DNA from: Pocillopora verrucosa
Taxonomy: Eukaryota; Cnidaria; Anthozoa; Scleractinia; Pocilloporidae
Reading direction: 5' to 3'
DNA length: 64,000 bases
Assembly: GCF_036669915.1 (NCBI RefSeq)
Contig: NC_089312.1
Span: forward strand, 10,112,938-10,176,937
In this document: positions 13,581 to 25,300 of the stretch, one piece after another
Layout of the letters: each line of letters starts with the position of its first letter
How positions within the stretch are numbered: the first letter of the stretch is position 1
Notes under the pieces: generated by a model
Told to the model about the DNA's origin: nothing
What the model saw: the letters and a program-made list of their open reading frames with translations, nothing else
The model's database searches: none
Translations under genes and position numbers: made by a program

Positions 13581-16500
13581 GAGTATTTATACTGATGGTG
13601 CGCCTTAATCAACCTCAACGCTTAGTTAGTTGTCGACCGTCAGCAAGTAAGCTGATCATGGCAATTCCAGAGACAGCTTGGATCCATCTCCTTGATGAAA
13701 GAGCACCACATTTAATCGAGGAAGTCGCACCAACTAAGCTGCTACCCTATTTGAATTTACCAAAATGGGATAAAGAGAACATCGTTTGCGACGAACGAAA
13801 CCTGGGACCCGCTTACGCGACATCGACTCTTCTCGACAAATTGAAGAGGCGGAATGGATCAAAGGGCTGGAAGACATTTGACGCGCTCGTCAGAGCTCTT
13901 AGAAATATCGGAAATCAACAATCGGCACTGCTGCTTGACCCACACTTTAAAGGTAATAAATATACCATATGGAAATTAAAAGGCTATCATCTTAGAAGTG
14001 CAAAGTTGTCTATCAAATCACCTTTAAATGACACCGGCTCAAGATATTCCAACTAAATTGCAATATGCAAATCATCCTTCCAGTTCCTTCAGTTCCTTCT
14101 GCTTCAGAGGAAATTGAAGATGAAAACTGCTCTCGACTCGGAATTCTAGGTACAGCAGCAGGTATGTAAAAGATTTAATTAGGTTCACCTCTGATAAAAG
14201 TTACAAACCAATTTACAGTGAACCCCTTTATTGGTACAAAACTTCAAGTAAGTCGCTCTATGGTTAACTCGCACAAAGAGAACACTCCGTTGTACTAAGC
14301 TTTCATAGTAGACATGGTAATCTGTTTTAAAATACTCAGAAGAGGATTTTTTTTCCATTTTTTAACAATATAGAAATTGGCGTCAGAATACGTCTAGTGG
14401 ACGAAGAAACAAAAAATTATTGCGAGAAACTGGAGAACGAAATCTGGAGAAAGTTTCAAGACACCAGATCGGAAAGCACCCTCGAACTGCGTAATAAGTT
14501 GCATGAGGTAGGAAGTTCATAATTGTAAAACAAGATTTGAAAAGTTGACAAGGTACATGAGAGTTGTTAAGGAGTTTGATATCTTCGAAGCACTGATCGC
14601 CACTGAATCTGTTACGTTATTCTTATTAAATTAGGTGCCCTTAGAAATTTTCCTCGAGTTCAACAAGTTTCTGAAATAATTTTTAAGCAAACTGTGCATA
14701 AAATGTTTATTGCTAAGGGTTTACTTTGCACTCGTGAGTTATTGGGCAAAACTTTACCTTCTTATCTACCTGATAGACTTAAAGGGCTCACCACACTTCA
14801 AGATTAGTTTACTTCATTAATTTCATTAACGCACAGTTCAGACGCCGCACTCAGTCGGCCGAGCCGAATCTAATTCAACGAATTAAGTTCATGTGAAGTA
14901 CGGCGTCTGAATCAATTCGGAAGGACCGATTTAATTTAGATGGGTTCAGTCAATTAATCCCGCTTGGCTCTGCAGGGAAGAACGACTGTGGACCGGCTTT
15001 GATTCAGACGCCGTACTTCAACTGAGCCGAACCAAATGCATAAATTATTTTAATGTATTTTTCATGCCGTTTTTACGGTTACATGTTCGCTACTTACATG
15101 CCGAATTCGCTACTTACTTCATCCCATCATTTTATCGTTCTACCTCCACGATCTTTCCGAACCAACATCTTGTTTTGAAGAAATCTGCCTTACTCAGCCT
15201 GAAATGGTCACCATGTTTCAGCGTATTATGGTGGTTATCATCGAGCCTGCGCATCGCTCACAATGGAGTGAGCAGACGTAGAAAAACGACTATTAATGGC
15301 TATCCCCTCTAACCTTTGGCCTGGAAGAGATTTATTGATAACATCTTGTCACTGAGGGACATTTCTATGAAAGAAACTTACAATTTTATTGACTTCACCA
15401 ATACGTTCAACATTACAATCAGGTTTACTTGTGAAACGCAACTTCGCAACAATCACAAAAATAATTAAATGGTGGTTAAAAGTAAACTAGAAGTCAATCT
15501 GCAGAATTTTAACTGACTCCTAAAAGCAGCAATCATGCAGTTGGGAGTATAAATTACAGATATAGCTTGTGGTTTATGTTTAATAGAGAATTAAAACTGT
15601 GAATTGACAGAGGCAGCGAATTCGGTATTCGACGAGTACTCGACGAGTAGCGAAACCGGCGTAAAGCGTCGCTACCACTCGATGATGCATGACAAGAAGG
15701 AGAGTGAGTGCACATACGGTTATCACTTGTCTTCTTCAGGCTGCAAAATAGGCTAAGACGGTTTGTATATGCATTCTTCTTCTTCTTCTTCTTTTTTTTT
15801 TGGCACTGTTTTCCAGCATTTTTAGCAGAAGAAAGGCTCTTACGCGCCGATTGCTGCCGGAATCCATGGCATCCGTCGTGTTTACAATTGCATGCTAAAC
15901 CAATGGCCGAATATTAATTTTCTTCGATTAATTAATTTCGGCCGAATAAAGTTCGGCGTTTGAATCTCTTCAACCAGGATTAACTAATTTAGGTCGGTCT
16001 ATCGTTGAATTCGATTCGGCGCGGCTGAGGTACGGTGTCTGAACCGGGCCTAATGCAACAAATGATCCGCACCGAATTTTCTTACATAAATAAGCACCGC
16101 TATTAAACCATGTGTTGTATCTCACCAAGAAGTCTTCAATTTCCTTATTCTAGGATTTACCAGAAGGCGCAGCTTTCTCAGCGTTAATTCAAGAAACGAA
16201 AGATGAGGTGCTAGTTTGCAAACTTCGAGTATCTCAGAAGTCAGTCGCTGAGCAGATTTAGGAAGATTATGGTAATGGAAAGCTGAAGGCAGTTCTGAAA
16301 GAAAAATTGCTTCATGGAATAGGTGCTGATAACAACCATTTTAAAATGAGTATTCATATCATGGAGGAAGAATATGAACGGGCATATAAAACTTTGGCAG
16401 GTAAAATATATTTTCCATTCCTTTGGTCATTTCAATGAGAGTTTTGAAACGTTTGCTTGCTTTCTGGAACTTGCAGATGGTGTCATGAATTAAGTTGATA

Positions 16501-17140
16501 ACACCTGAACACGACAGAAATCCCAGAATTCATTGAAATTGTTAGCAGTGGTATGAAATACTGTCTGTAAACTATCGAAACGCGAGATGAGGCATAGCGC
16601 ACTGCTCCAGCAGAGTTTCTTTATCGCGCCAAAGAGACGCGTTTAAATTTGCACTATGGGATCACACATTTGAGTCGGTCAATTTTTTATTTCAGGTGGT
16701 AATTCAACTGAGCTTTCAGACGAAACGCAAAAAAAGAAAAAAGTAGGCATCCCGCCAGGTATAGTGATACCCCCTGAATTCTAATCTCTGATTGGTTTTA
16801 TTTTGTTTGTTTGTTTGTTTTTTTTTTTTTTTTTTTTTTCACCTAAATATATGTTAATCCAATGTTAAGTTTCTGATGGCACTTCACATTCAACGTTTCC
16901 TTTTACTTTCATCTCACGACTTAAAGATAAAATATTCTCAGTTTCTCTCTTTCTCTTACAGTGTTACTTGACAAAAGTGCAAGTTGGAAACTTGAACTCC
17001 ATTCATAGCAACACGAGCCTTCGATCCCTGCGTTGAAAGGGAACAGCTGCATCCTTTGCGCTCCAACAAACAGTGGAAAGACTTACGTAGCACTTGCCAT
17101 AGCTACAGCACACCTGGCAGAGAACAGGGTCCCCATAGAT
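13581..17140 (+). pseudogene. RIG-I-like receptor (CARD + helicase start), two nonsense codons
   Basis: Exons 13581-13952, 14093-14161, 14374-14507, 16154-16400, 16696-16758 and 16962-about 17140 have consistent phases. The first encodes a CARD-type death-fold domain (RAPHLIEEVAP, LLPYLNLP, TLLDKLKRR, FDALVRALRNIG). The fourth and fifth encode a charged helical linker. The last carries a DExD/H helicase start: a Q-like PALKG followed by the Walker A variant APTNSGKT and VALAIATAHL. In animals this order is that of RIG-I/MDA5 cytosolic RNA sensors, which signal through CARD contacts. TAG stops interrupt the frame at 16259-16261 and 17006-17008. The rest of the helicase and the RNA-binding C-terminal domain are not found; AlbA_2-family debris follows instead. 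An upstream exon is likely because the first exon is preceded by a good acceptor. It is either a young pseudogene or an allele with errors. Confidence 0.75.
14830..16050. mobile_element. PIF/Harbinger-like non-autonomous element (about 1.2 kb)
   Basis: The left end (GTTCAGACGCCGCACTCAGTC and GCCGAATCTAATTCAACGA) matches the reverse complement of the right end near 16000-16050. Both ends are flanked by TAA (14827-14829, 16051-16053), consistent with the three-base target duplication of PIF/Harbinger elements. Further copies of the terminal motif lie inside at about 14895-14912, 15000-15030 and 15935-15975 in both orientations, so nested or dimeric insertion is likely. It lies in the intron between exons 3 and 4 of the RIG-I-like pseudogene. 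No transposase is seen; a short frame at 15064-15312 is unrecognised. Confidence 0.6.
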
Positions 17141-17789
17141 TCCAGTCAGTCAGAGGTTTTGGGGAAAGGATCTCTGTAGATCAAGGAGACAAGACGAGTA
17201 CTATTGGGAAGCTTGAATATTTCCATAATGCAAATAAACTAAAGCAGATTTCTTAAAAGTAAAGCAATATGAAATCTTCGCATAATGAAAATAAATGGAG
17301 AATGTTTCCTTCTTGTGTGATATATGAACCTCACAGCAGGTTTAAAGGTCGATTGAAACTATGCATGTCCGCTTTGTCACGCTATGAATTTAATGTCACG
17401 AAAATTCGGCCTGACAAAAGTTATTTGAATTAGCAGCCCTTTCTATGATTACAGTACAAAAACAATAACTGGACACTCAATGCTGTTTATGGCGTGTTTT
17501 TACAAGTACTGGCAAGTATGTGGTGCCGGACGTATAGTAAATGAGCATAGTTCACCTTTTCTTTCAGGGAAGACACAGAAGCGGTGACTGACTCGATACA
17601 CTTCCTTTGATCACTAATCCAACCTAGCCTTAGAGAGTAAGAAGGGAAGGGCTAGTGGACACTGATCAACCCAATTTTTCCCCTGTAGGTCAATTGTAAA
17701 ACCTTGGAGTTATCTTAAATAGCCCAGAGTTAATGACTCTTCTTTCAACACCAAATATCAAAACTTCACGAGGAACGACATAATTTAGT

Positions 17790-18132
17790 ACGTACAGCCA
17801 TGATGACGTGACGGACGAAATGCCCGTTACAGAACAAACTAGTCAACAGGTTGAAATAGTGCTGTCATTTATCTTGAAGACCAATAAGATACTTGTCATG
17901 AATGGTATATCCAGAGAGAGATCCTCGTGAAGCAGTTGTAAATGCCTTTCATCACAGAGGGTATGAAGACTGCAACTATGACGTAATAAAAATCCACATT
18001 AGGCCAGATTGCATCTATGTTATAAGTTACCCAGGTCCCAGCCCAACTCTTACAAAGGCGAATAAAACCAAAAACAGTAAAGTAACAGAGGTACCATCTG
18101 GGAACAGAGAGATTGCAAGGTTCCTCAACTGA
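17790..18132 (+). pseudogene. Fragment of an AlbA_2/GHKL gene (GHKL part)
   Basis: The predicted peptide (PREAVVNAFHHRGYEDCN, IKIHIRP, VISYPGPSPTLTK, PSGNREIARFLN) matches residues about 290-400 of the intact gene at 52.8-56.8 kb. The upstream match (SHDDVTDE, VLSFILKTNK) is in a different frame, so there is a shift at about 17900, and the frame stops at 18132 where the intact protein goes on for 300 residues. The AlbA_2 exon is absent. From about 18140 to 19240 I see nothing further that I can support. Confidence 0.85.
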
Positions 18133-19239
18133 ATCGAGTCGGGTATAATTTTAGTTCTTGCCCCTCTCAAGAATTAGTGAGAGGGAAGGGTAAAAGAATA
18201 GAAGGGCTGCACTTCGTGGTGCCCAGACTGGAGGTAACTGGTCGCCAATTCTATTATTTTTTTGCAAACGGGCCACAGTATTCTGATTCGCTTATAAATT
18301 CTACTGGGCCGTTGTCCTTATGTTCAAGCAATTTAGACTGCATGTCCGTCAAAAATTTCTTCACAAAGTTTAAGTCTATCATCGAAACTCTAACAGCTTC
18401 CTTCCGCATTCTGTTAGAAATGTATCATTAGACAGAAAATTAACTAAAGCAGGGCTGCAACTAGTGAAATTAGATGCATTGTAAGATAATACAGCGTCTA
18501 ATAGATTTTTATAATTGTTTCAGAAAAAACTATGAAAGATCTCCTTTCTAACTTAGTGGTGAAATCTGTCCAATCAATTTGTTTAGAAGAGGTTAGTACC
18601 CATATCCCCTCAATCCTGTCATTCTTTCAACAAGCTATTAATGTTGAAAAAAATAAAATATAATGTTCTCAGTTTTTATATACATTTTTTGATGTGGAAT
18701 TTCTATTCTAAAGCATAGTAAAAAGAACACGAGCTAGAAAGTTGTGTCTGTTACACGACGTAAGTTGGCCTTGGACTCACAGTGACCTTCATCACTTCTT
18801 AAAGTTTGGTTTCAGTTTTGTAAACTGAGCAGGCTCTTAGATTAAAAGCTGTAAGGAAATGTCATATTAGAAACCAGAATCAATTTTTATAGAACGCAAG
18901 ACTATTCCTCTTTAGGCATAGAAGATGAGGTGTAGGGGAGGGGTTTCTCTCTCTCTGTGGGACAATATCCAGTTTGATAAAACACGCTACACAGAGGTCA
19001 TGTCAGTAAATTGAAGTTACGTTTGGCGACCCGCCATAAAATGGCGAGCCGGATCACTGACATTGCATGCAGACGAAAAAGTAGAATTTGTTTCATATGG
19101 TAGTCTTTGCGTAACGTACAAGTGAATTAGATTAAGAACTTTATCATTGCTAAGACGGTGCATGAAGTACATAATCATTTTTACAATTTAATTGAATTTT
19201 TCCTTTCACGGAAGGAAAACTAATCGAGAGCTATCTAAA

Positions 19240-20520
19240 CTAACTATGAAGAGGATACCGTTTTCTATGACACAGCCCTGTGGACTTTAAAATCCGTGAA
19301 ATTTGTCACCGAGAGAATTCAGATCAAGCATACAGGAAAAGAATCGGGTAGCTTGAAACAATAAAGGGAAAACACTAATTTCAATAACAAGACACAGCAT
19401 GAGTCTGTTCAGGAGTTGAGTTTAACCTAACTGCCTCCTGTAGGGATGTTAGGTTGGAATATAGTGTAAGTTAGCCTTGATAAAAATTAGAGCTATTTTA
19501 AGTACATCTAGCCACTCCTAGTAGGAAAGTATGGCAACCCATGTAATAATAACCTTTCAATTTTTGCATGTAGTAAGTGAGTCGGATACCTCTGAACAAT
19601 AGCCTCTTCTGAACTTTATCTTGATGTAACACTTTGCCTTGAAAGCATTTCAAAGAAACTTAAAGTTGACTTTTTAGGTAAGATTCAAGGGTATTTCTAC
19701 ATCTGTGCTATTTGATTCATGTCGACTTTTAACGAGTTAGTCGGTTTTTGTGAAGATACTTGCAAAGGGGAAAGCGACATATTCATCGATTAGACCTGTA
19801 TTTTGTAAAGGCTTTTGGGAATCGAGAAACATGTTTAGGACAGAATTGAATGTCATCAGGGGACTAAAAAAAAAATGAGTAACTTGCAAAAATCTATTAG
19901 AAGTTTTGCTCCTTTTTTTAATATAGCACCAGGTGTTTCTTTTTATTTAATGTAGAGATCAAATAATGCTTGATAACTTGCTCATTTAGTTCTTTAAGAA
20001 TATTAATCATCGTGTAACAGAAGTTCAATTCCAACACCTGCGTGAACAAAAGAAACTTTCATCAAAAGCTTTTGAGTATGTTGATGGAGCAATCCATTAG
20101 GAAGTTTAAATGTAACAACTTGGCTGTAAATCATGATAGCTTTGAAAAAAATAACACATGCCCATATCCGTTCGGGCGTGGTAATCCAGGTACAACTCTT
20201 ATACATCTATTCAATCGTTATCTAAAACTTATAGTACACTAGACTGGCAAAAGCGAAAGAAAAAAAGGAAGAAACAAGACGGATATACGATAACAGGCCT
20301 TGGAGCGTTTGAGTATGTTGATGAAACAACCCATCAGGAAGTTTAAGTGTAATGGCTTGATTGCAAATCATATCAGCCATTGCAAAATGATACATGCTCA
20401 TGTATTCCAGGTATGTTACTCTAGGTACAAAGCGTACACAGTCATATTGTAAATTTTGTACTGCACTGGACTGGTATAAGTGAAATAAATGTAACAAGAG
20501 GGACAAGATGCCACTTGGCT
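19240..20520 (+). repeat. Duplicated segment with internal tandem units (partner inverted at 33.86-35.05 kb)
   Basis: Blocks along this stretch match the reverse complement of 33860-35050: an ACAGCCCTGTGGACTTTAAA block at about 19272, an ATCAAATAATGC block near 19958, CAACACCTGCGTGAA at 20032 and TTTGAGTATGTTGATG at about 20071 and 20309. The last two start two imperfect tandem units (about 20070-20200 and 20309-20480). The partner also has two units. Short open frames across it are not conserved and are not called. Confidence 0.7.
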
Positions 20521-20667
20521 GCTTGGATTATTTTGTGTTTATGGTAAATATTGACAATTTCAGGCCAGCCAAAGTCTCATGAAACACAAGATTTCAGACC
20601 ATAGGAGAGCAATGGATAAATGGTCATCTCGAATGCGCCACAGTTTTGAAGAAAGAATAAAACTATT

Positions 20668-20815
20668 AGGTGGCGGATCCAGACCTTGAGCTGAGGAGGG
20701 GGCCCGGTTTTTGTCGCTTTGCCTTACCGGCTTTTCTTCCTTCTGCGATTTTTTTTAACCCAAAATAAGGGGAGGGGCTGGAGCCCCCCAAGCCCCTCTA
20801 CTAGATCCGCCACTG
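20668..20815. mobile_element. hAT-type MITE (about 148 bp)
   Basis: The start GTGGCGGATCCAG is mirrored by the end CTAGATCCGCCACTG. The interior also pairs (GGAGGGGGCCCGG region against GGGGCTGGAGCCCCCC). Terminal repeats of the CAGTGGCGGATC type are common in non-autonomous hAT elements of animals. The flanks (ACTATTAG, CTATATCT) only weakly resemble an 8-bp target duplication. Confidence 0.65.
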
Positions 20816-21531
20816 CTATATCTTGTTCATACGTCCTTATTAGCGCGGATCTGTGTATGAAATTAACCCGGTTTTTGGCGATCGAAGTTATGAATTGTCA
20901 ATGTGTTGTAAAAAAGAATTTTTGAAAACCGTTCCTGGATCCAAATTATTCCACGATCGCGAAACGGTGCCATTACCCATGTAGGCACCAGCACAGCATC
21001 CGCAGAAAGCACAGAAAGCCTCCACAATTGAAACAAATAACAAAGTCCAAAGAACGTTTCCTCAGCTTTCGTATTAAGATCTCAGATATGTCGGTAATCC
21101 CTCTTCAGGAACTTAAAAGACCCGTTGGGAAACGCAAACTCGCAGAGTTGCAGAACACAGGTCGAAAAAATACTGAACAGACTAGGTTGACTGGGTTAGG
21201 TGGCTTCTCCTTGCATAATGTTCTGAACACGTGCAAAAGTTCAGTACGATATTGAGTAATTAAAAGATTACATGATACTTAACACAAACCGTGCCACGCT
21301 GATGCACCCCACGGAATAAATATGGCATTTTGTGCTCAAAAAGGATCATGTTTGTCCATAAACGTTTGGAGGAGCCCAATCGACCGATAGAAACTTCGGG
21401 CATCAAGATGGAAGACCAACAAGAGCACGATCCACTAATAATTTACTATCTCTCGATCTTCAACTCTCCGGCTGGCCAACACCTCCCTAAAGTAATGGAC
21501 TTGTTTTATTTTAAGTTTCTATTAAGTCAAG

Positions 21532-23981
21532 TCAATCGTCCTTTTTGCGGTGAGGATTTCCCATTTCTGGCCACGAACGGGTGCCTTTTGATAAATCTGA
21601 TGTCTGATGGCTCTTTTCCTTTTTGTCTGCGCTCGTACATAATTTTTTTCGTGAAAGAGAGCTCTCTGGATCAAAGTCAGGATTGATGAATATTTTCGGG
21701 TTATACAAGCGAGCTTTGGCGTAGCAATCTTTGTAGTCTCTCTCAAATGACTTTTCGACTGAACATCTCTGGAAATGGATGGAGCCAAGCAAGCGGTACT
21801 GCAAAGCAGTCTTCTGAAGTCTGTCATTAGTCATCTTAAGGTCATCTTTCAGCCGTGTCAGCTGTATGGCGGTTTTCACATAATCGTCTGCCTTTCCTAA
21901 GAGTGGTAAAAGATTTTTACGCTCTTCAATGCTGTTACCCTTTTCTAATCCTTCATTGGTAGTGTTTAAGTAGAACAAATTTAACAAACAGTCTGCAAAC
22001 TGGAAAGATACTGAAGCATTTGTTTGTACAACCTCACCCATCGCCTCATAGAGCTTGTGAGCATTCTGTAAGGCTTCCAAGTTTTGTTCTTTATCTGTAT
22101 TCTTCTGACAGAGTTCAGACGCCCTAGAAACAACACAAGAAAGGTCGCTGATGCCTGCACCCTCTTCCACCAGGCTCTTGACAAGTTTGACACAGGCCGG
22201 TATGTCTGTTTCAACGGCTTCACTCCATTTAAGCAGCTCTTCCTTAAGAGGACTACGGCGTTGTCTCCTTTCTTCAATATACTCGCGATAACAATAATAT
22301 TTTGCATCGTGCTTGTCATCCCCCAGCATCTTGTGATCAGTTTCACGGCTTCTACCTTATTCCCCTTTGCACAGAGATTATCAGCTCTACTTCTGACGGA
22401 ATGAACGATGTATTTGGGGTGCCCCGGAAGACGGACGCGAAAGTATGACTCTTTGAAATCAAATTTAGGTTTGGGATTGTTGGTATCCTTCATAGAACGA
22501 AAGATTGTGCCGACACCAGTGTATCTCCCTTCAGCCAGCTTCAATGATTTTAAGAAGTCTGCTATCCTCCTATTCCTGGATGGGACAGGTGGTACTTCTC
22601 CATCTTCAGAGAAATCTTCTTGATTCAGACTGGGATCTGGACCAGGATAACTAATGATGTCAATGAACTTTGGCTTAATGTGAATTTTGATCCGATCAGG
22701 GACACACCTTTCATAACTTCTGTGATGGAAAGCGTTAACAACGGCTTCACGAAGAGCTCGTTCAGGATATGCAATCATGGCATGGCACGACTCTTTCTTT
22801 GGGATGTCCAGAATAAAACGCAAACATTTCTATATTTGTTGGTCGATTGGACCAGTGATTAGCACCTCTTCTTTTGCCTCGTTGTCGTGAGTGAATACAG
22901 CAATTTCAGTGCTAGCACCGTGAAAAATTCATGAGGCTTTGGGTGAAAGAAAAGTAAGGCCACATTTCGTGGTGTAAACATTTGCTCAGTTACAGGGTGT
23001 ACCAGTTGCAGTTTTTCATAGCGATGAATCGGTTCGATCTCTTGACCAACCAGAGCACTATCGATTGCTTCCAAATACTGTTGTACCAAACTCAAATCTA
23101 TCATGTTTTCATTCAACAAGGAACCGCGCTCTGGTGAGAAATAAAACAAGAAATTTTTATTGATTTACCCTTTTTTATTGATTTTATACTAAAACAGCGC
23201 ATGCCTTTGGACTGATTTCATGTGTAAAGGTTAGGTTTAATGTATTTTACCAGTATTAGGCGCTTTTCTGTCATCAAATGGAGGAGCCCCAGAGTGTTGA
23301 TGAAGTAGGCTTATCTGTTCCGGCCTTGCTTTCCTGGTTTCCGTGCCCTCTCTTATGTAATAGTTCCATTCGTTTGACTTCTTACTTTCTCCGCACATGT
23401 GTGGCCTATTATCCGAAGGTCTGACCCAGATAACAAGAACTTTTTTTCCATCGACGACCACAGGTTGCAGTATGGGATTAATTACAGGTTTGATGTTCTC
23501 TCGACAAGCTCCAGATATCTCCTTCTGTATTTTATCGAGATTTCCTGTGACACCGAGCGGTGATAAAATGACCTGAACGCTATCAGGAGATTCGCAGTCT
23601 TCTTTCTCTTCCACACCGATAATGATATATCCACCGTTTACATTATAAAGGTCGTTGGCAAAGGCAGTGATAGTATGAATAATTTGCCAGTAAATGCTTC
23701 TTGGAGTTCCCTTCAGATTATGCCAAGCTTTCTTGAACTCCACTCTTTGCGACTCTACTCCTTGCAACTTAAGAAGTTCCTCTACGTTTTCTTAAAGACT
23801 TGACGGGCATGATTTTGCGGAAGTCATTCTTATTTAACCATTGCTGCCTCTCAGGCTTGTCATAATTGATAACCAAGCTGAATGCTGTTGGTATTAGTTT
23901 CTTGTCAAGTGATGTGTAGGTAACGGAATGTTTTGGCGTCCCCCGCGGTGCGATACTGTTTCTAGGTTGATATGGTGGCAT
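21532..23981 (-). pseudogene. AlbA_2/GHKL-ATPase gene, frameshifted copy
   Basis: The layout equals that of the intact gene at 52.8 kb. A 5' exon carries the AlbA_2 domain (GVESQRVEFKKAWHN, GGYIIIGVEEKE, YYIREGTETRKARPEQI) and ends at a GGTAAAAT donor near 23252. A second exon from about 23130 carries the GHKL-type part (AYPERALREAVVNAFHHRSY, IISYPGPDPS) and a helical C-terminus. The frame breaks at least four times: a one-base shift near 23790, a shift near 22920, a TAG at 22830-22832, and a shift near 22330 accompanied by a deletion of about 20 codons relative to the intact copy. A 60-residue segment upstream of the AlbA_2 domain has no counterpart in the intact gene. The long open C-terminal frame (about 265 codons) suggests recent decay. 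Confidence 0.85.
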
Positions 23982-24289
23982 GCCGCTGATTTTTTCAAAG
24001 AAGAGACGTCATCAAACGGTGACCTTGTTTATGAAAATAATCTTTTCATTTTTACAACCCTTTTCACGACAACAGAATGAAAAAGTTACGGCTAGTTCAC
24101 ATCTTGTTAAGATCTCTGGGCCCAGAAAGATATCATGTTCAAAAGCCAAATAGCAAAATTAAATTCCATGGTTAAAATTCACGACTACAAAACAATATCC
24201 TGTGTGGCGGCACATAGCTGTCTAGCAAATTATAATAAGGGAGTGTCGATCCAATATACCACATGTCGCTCTTCGGTATTGAGGACAAT

Positions 24290-24570
24290 TAGTCTAGTTT
24301 GAACAGAGAGGTTCTTCTCTCTGAGTGACATAACCCAGTATTGTACACCATTAAGCAAATAGATGTTAACTAAAGCTTCAAACTCGCATTAATGATGGCA
24401 ATATATTGAAATAATTTATGATAACTCGCCATGAAATGGTTGAATTACGGACATGTCAGGTGAACAAGTTAAAGTTCCTCTCCCTGTTCACATGTTAATC
24501 TAAAGGTAACATACAAGAGGATTTTAAATTGAAAAATACCAATAACATCTACAAGTTCACACGATGCATA
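24290..24570 (+). repeat. Duplicated segment, partner inverted at 35.23-35.52 kb
   Basis: It contains CTCGCCATGAAATGGTTG and GTGAACAAGTTAAAG, which recur in reverse complement around 35345-35395. A weaker third relative containing CCGCCATAAAATGGCGAG lies at about 19030. It follows the AlbA_2 pseudogene directly and may be its ancestral upstream DNA copied elsewhere, though this is inference. Confidence 0.6.
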
Positions 24571-24667
24571 ATTTTGTTTTCGTTGAAGCAGTAAAACTGA
24601 AAAAAAGTAGCCTCTCTCTGACACTTGTGATTGAAATGTCTATTGTTCTCTTCAAATTTTTTTTTTT

Positions 24668-25300
24668 GAATAATTAGTCCTGAGGAGTTTTAGCGCTTCG
24701 CCTCTAGGGAAGCCCTTCTTGGCTTCCAGTGGTTGACAGGTAGAACGTGTACTGTAATGTCGCTTTTAGTTTGAAGTGGGTTCTTACATCGAGAACTGAC
24801 TACCTGTTTAATCTTTCACCCTTATAGATATTCGTGTCTAAGAAACCAGCTTCTCAAAAATATATTTTAGCCTTAAATCTGATTATAGGTTGGGGTTTAT
24901 ATGATTACTTAATGAACTGTTTGATGACATCTCTGTTGGTGTGCAAGAGGGAGATTAAGTCGTTGATGTAGCGTTTCCAAACGAGCGGTTTGTTAGCAGT
25001 GTAATCTAAGATTTGTGTTTCGATTTGAGCCCGTTTGCAAAAGCTACCGACATTTTGGTGCCCATGGCAGTTTCGTACGTTTGCACGTAATTTTGCTCAT
25101 TGAATTGAATTGGGTTCAGTCTAAGTGCTCTCTCTAGCGAGCGCTTTGGAATGGGGGGCCATCTCTGTAAAAATTATTGTACGCTGTGCATGCTATGATT
25201 GACCCTCAGCTTGAGCGATATTTGTGTGTAAGCTCATAACGTCCATTGAAGTGAGTATCACTTCTCTCGGAAACATTTTTTTTTTCTATGACATTCATGA
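24668..25300 (-). mobile_element. Penelope-like element, reverse transcriptase remnant
   Basis: Minus-strand translation, moving between frames, gives the core of a Penelope-like reverse transcriptase: LRLNPIQFNEQNYVQTY, AMGTKMSVAFANG, IETQILDYTANKPL in part, VWKRYINDLISL, NRDVIKQFI, then YKGERLN, SVLDVRTHFK and GEALKLLRTN. The YIND motif stands where the family has YIDD. Several stops and shifts show that the copy is dead. A GIY-YIG endonuclease, usual downstream in this class, is not visible. From 25300 to 26980 no gene is supported; a 100-codon frame at 26098-26400 has no recognisable motif. Confidence 0.8.

Noticed and set aside
16259..17008. TAG read as a sense codon or stop-codon readthrough in the RIG-I-like receptor
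   Set aside because: All other genes in the window use the standard code with TAG as a stop, and the receptor is also truncated, so simple inactivation is more likely.
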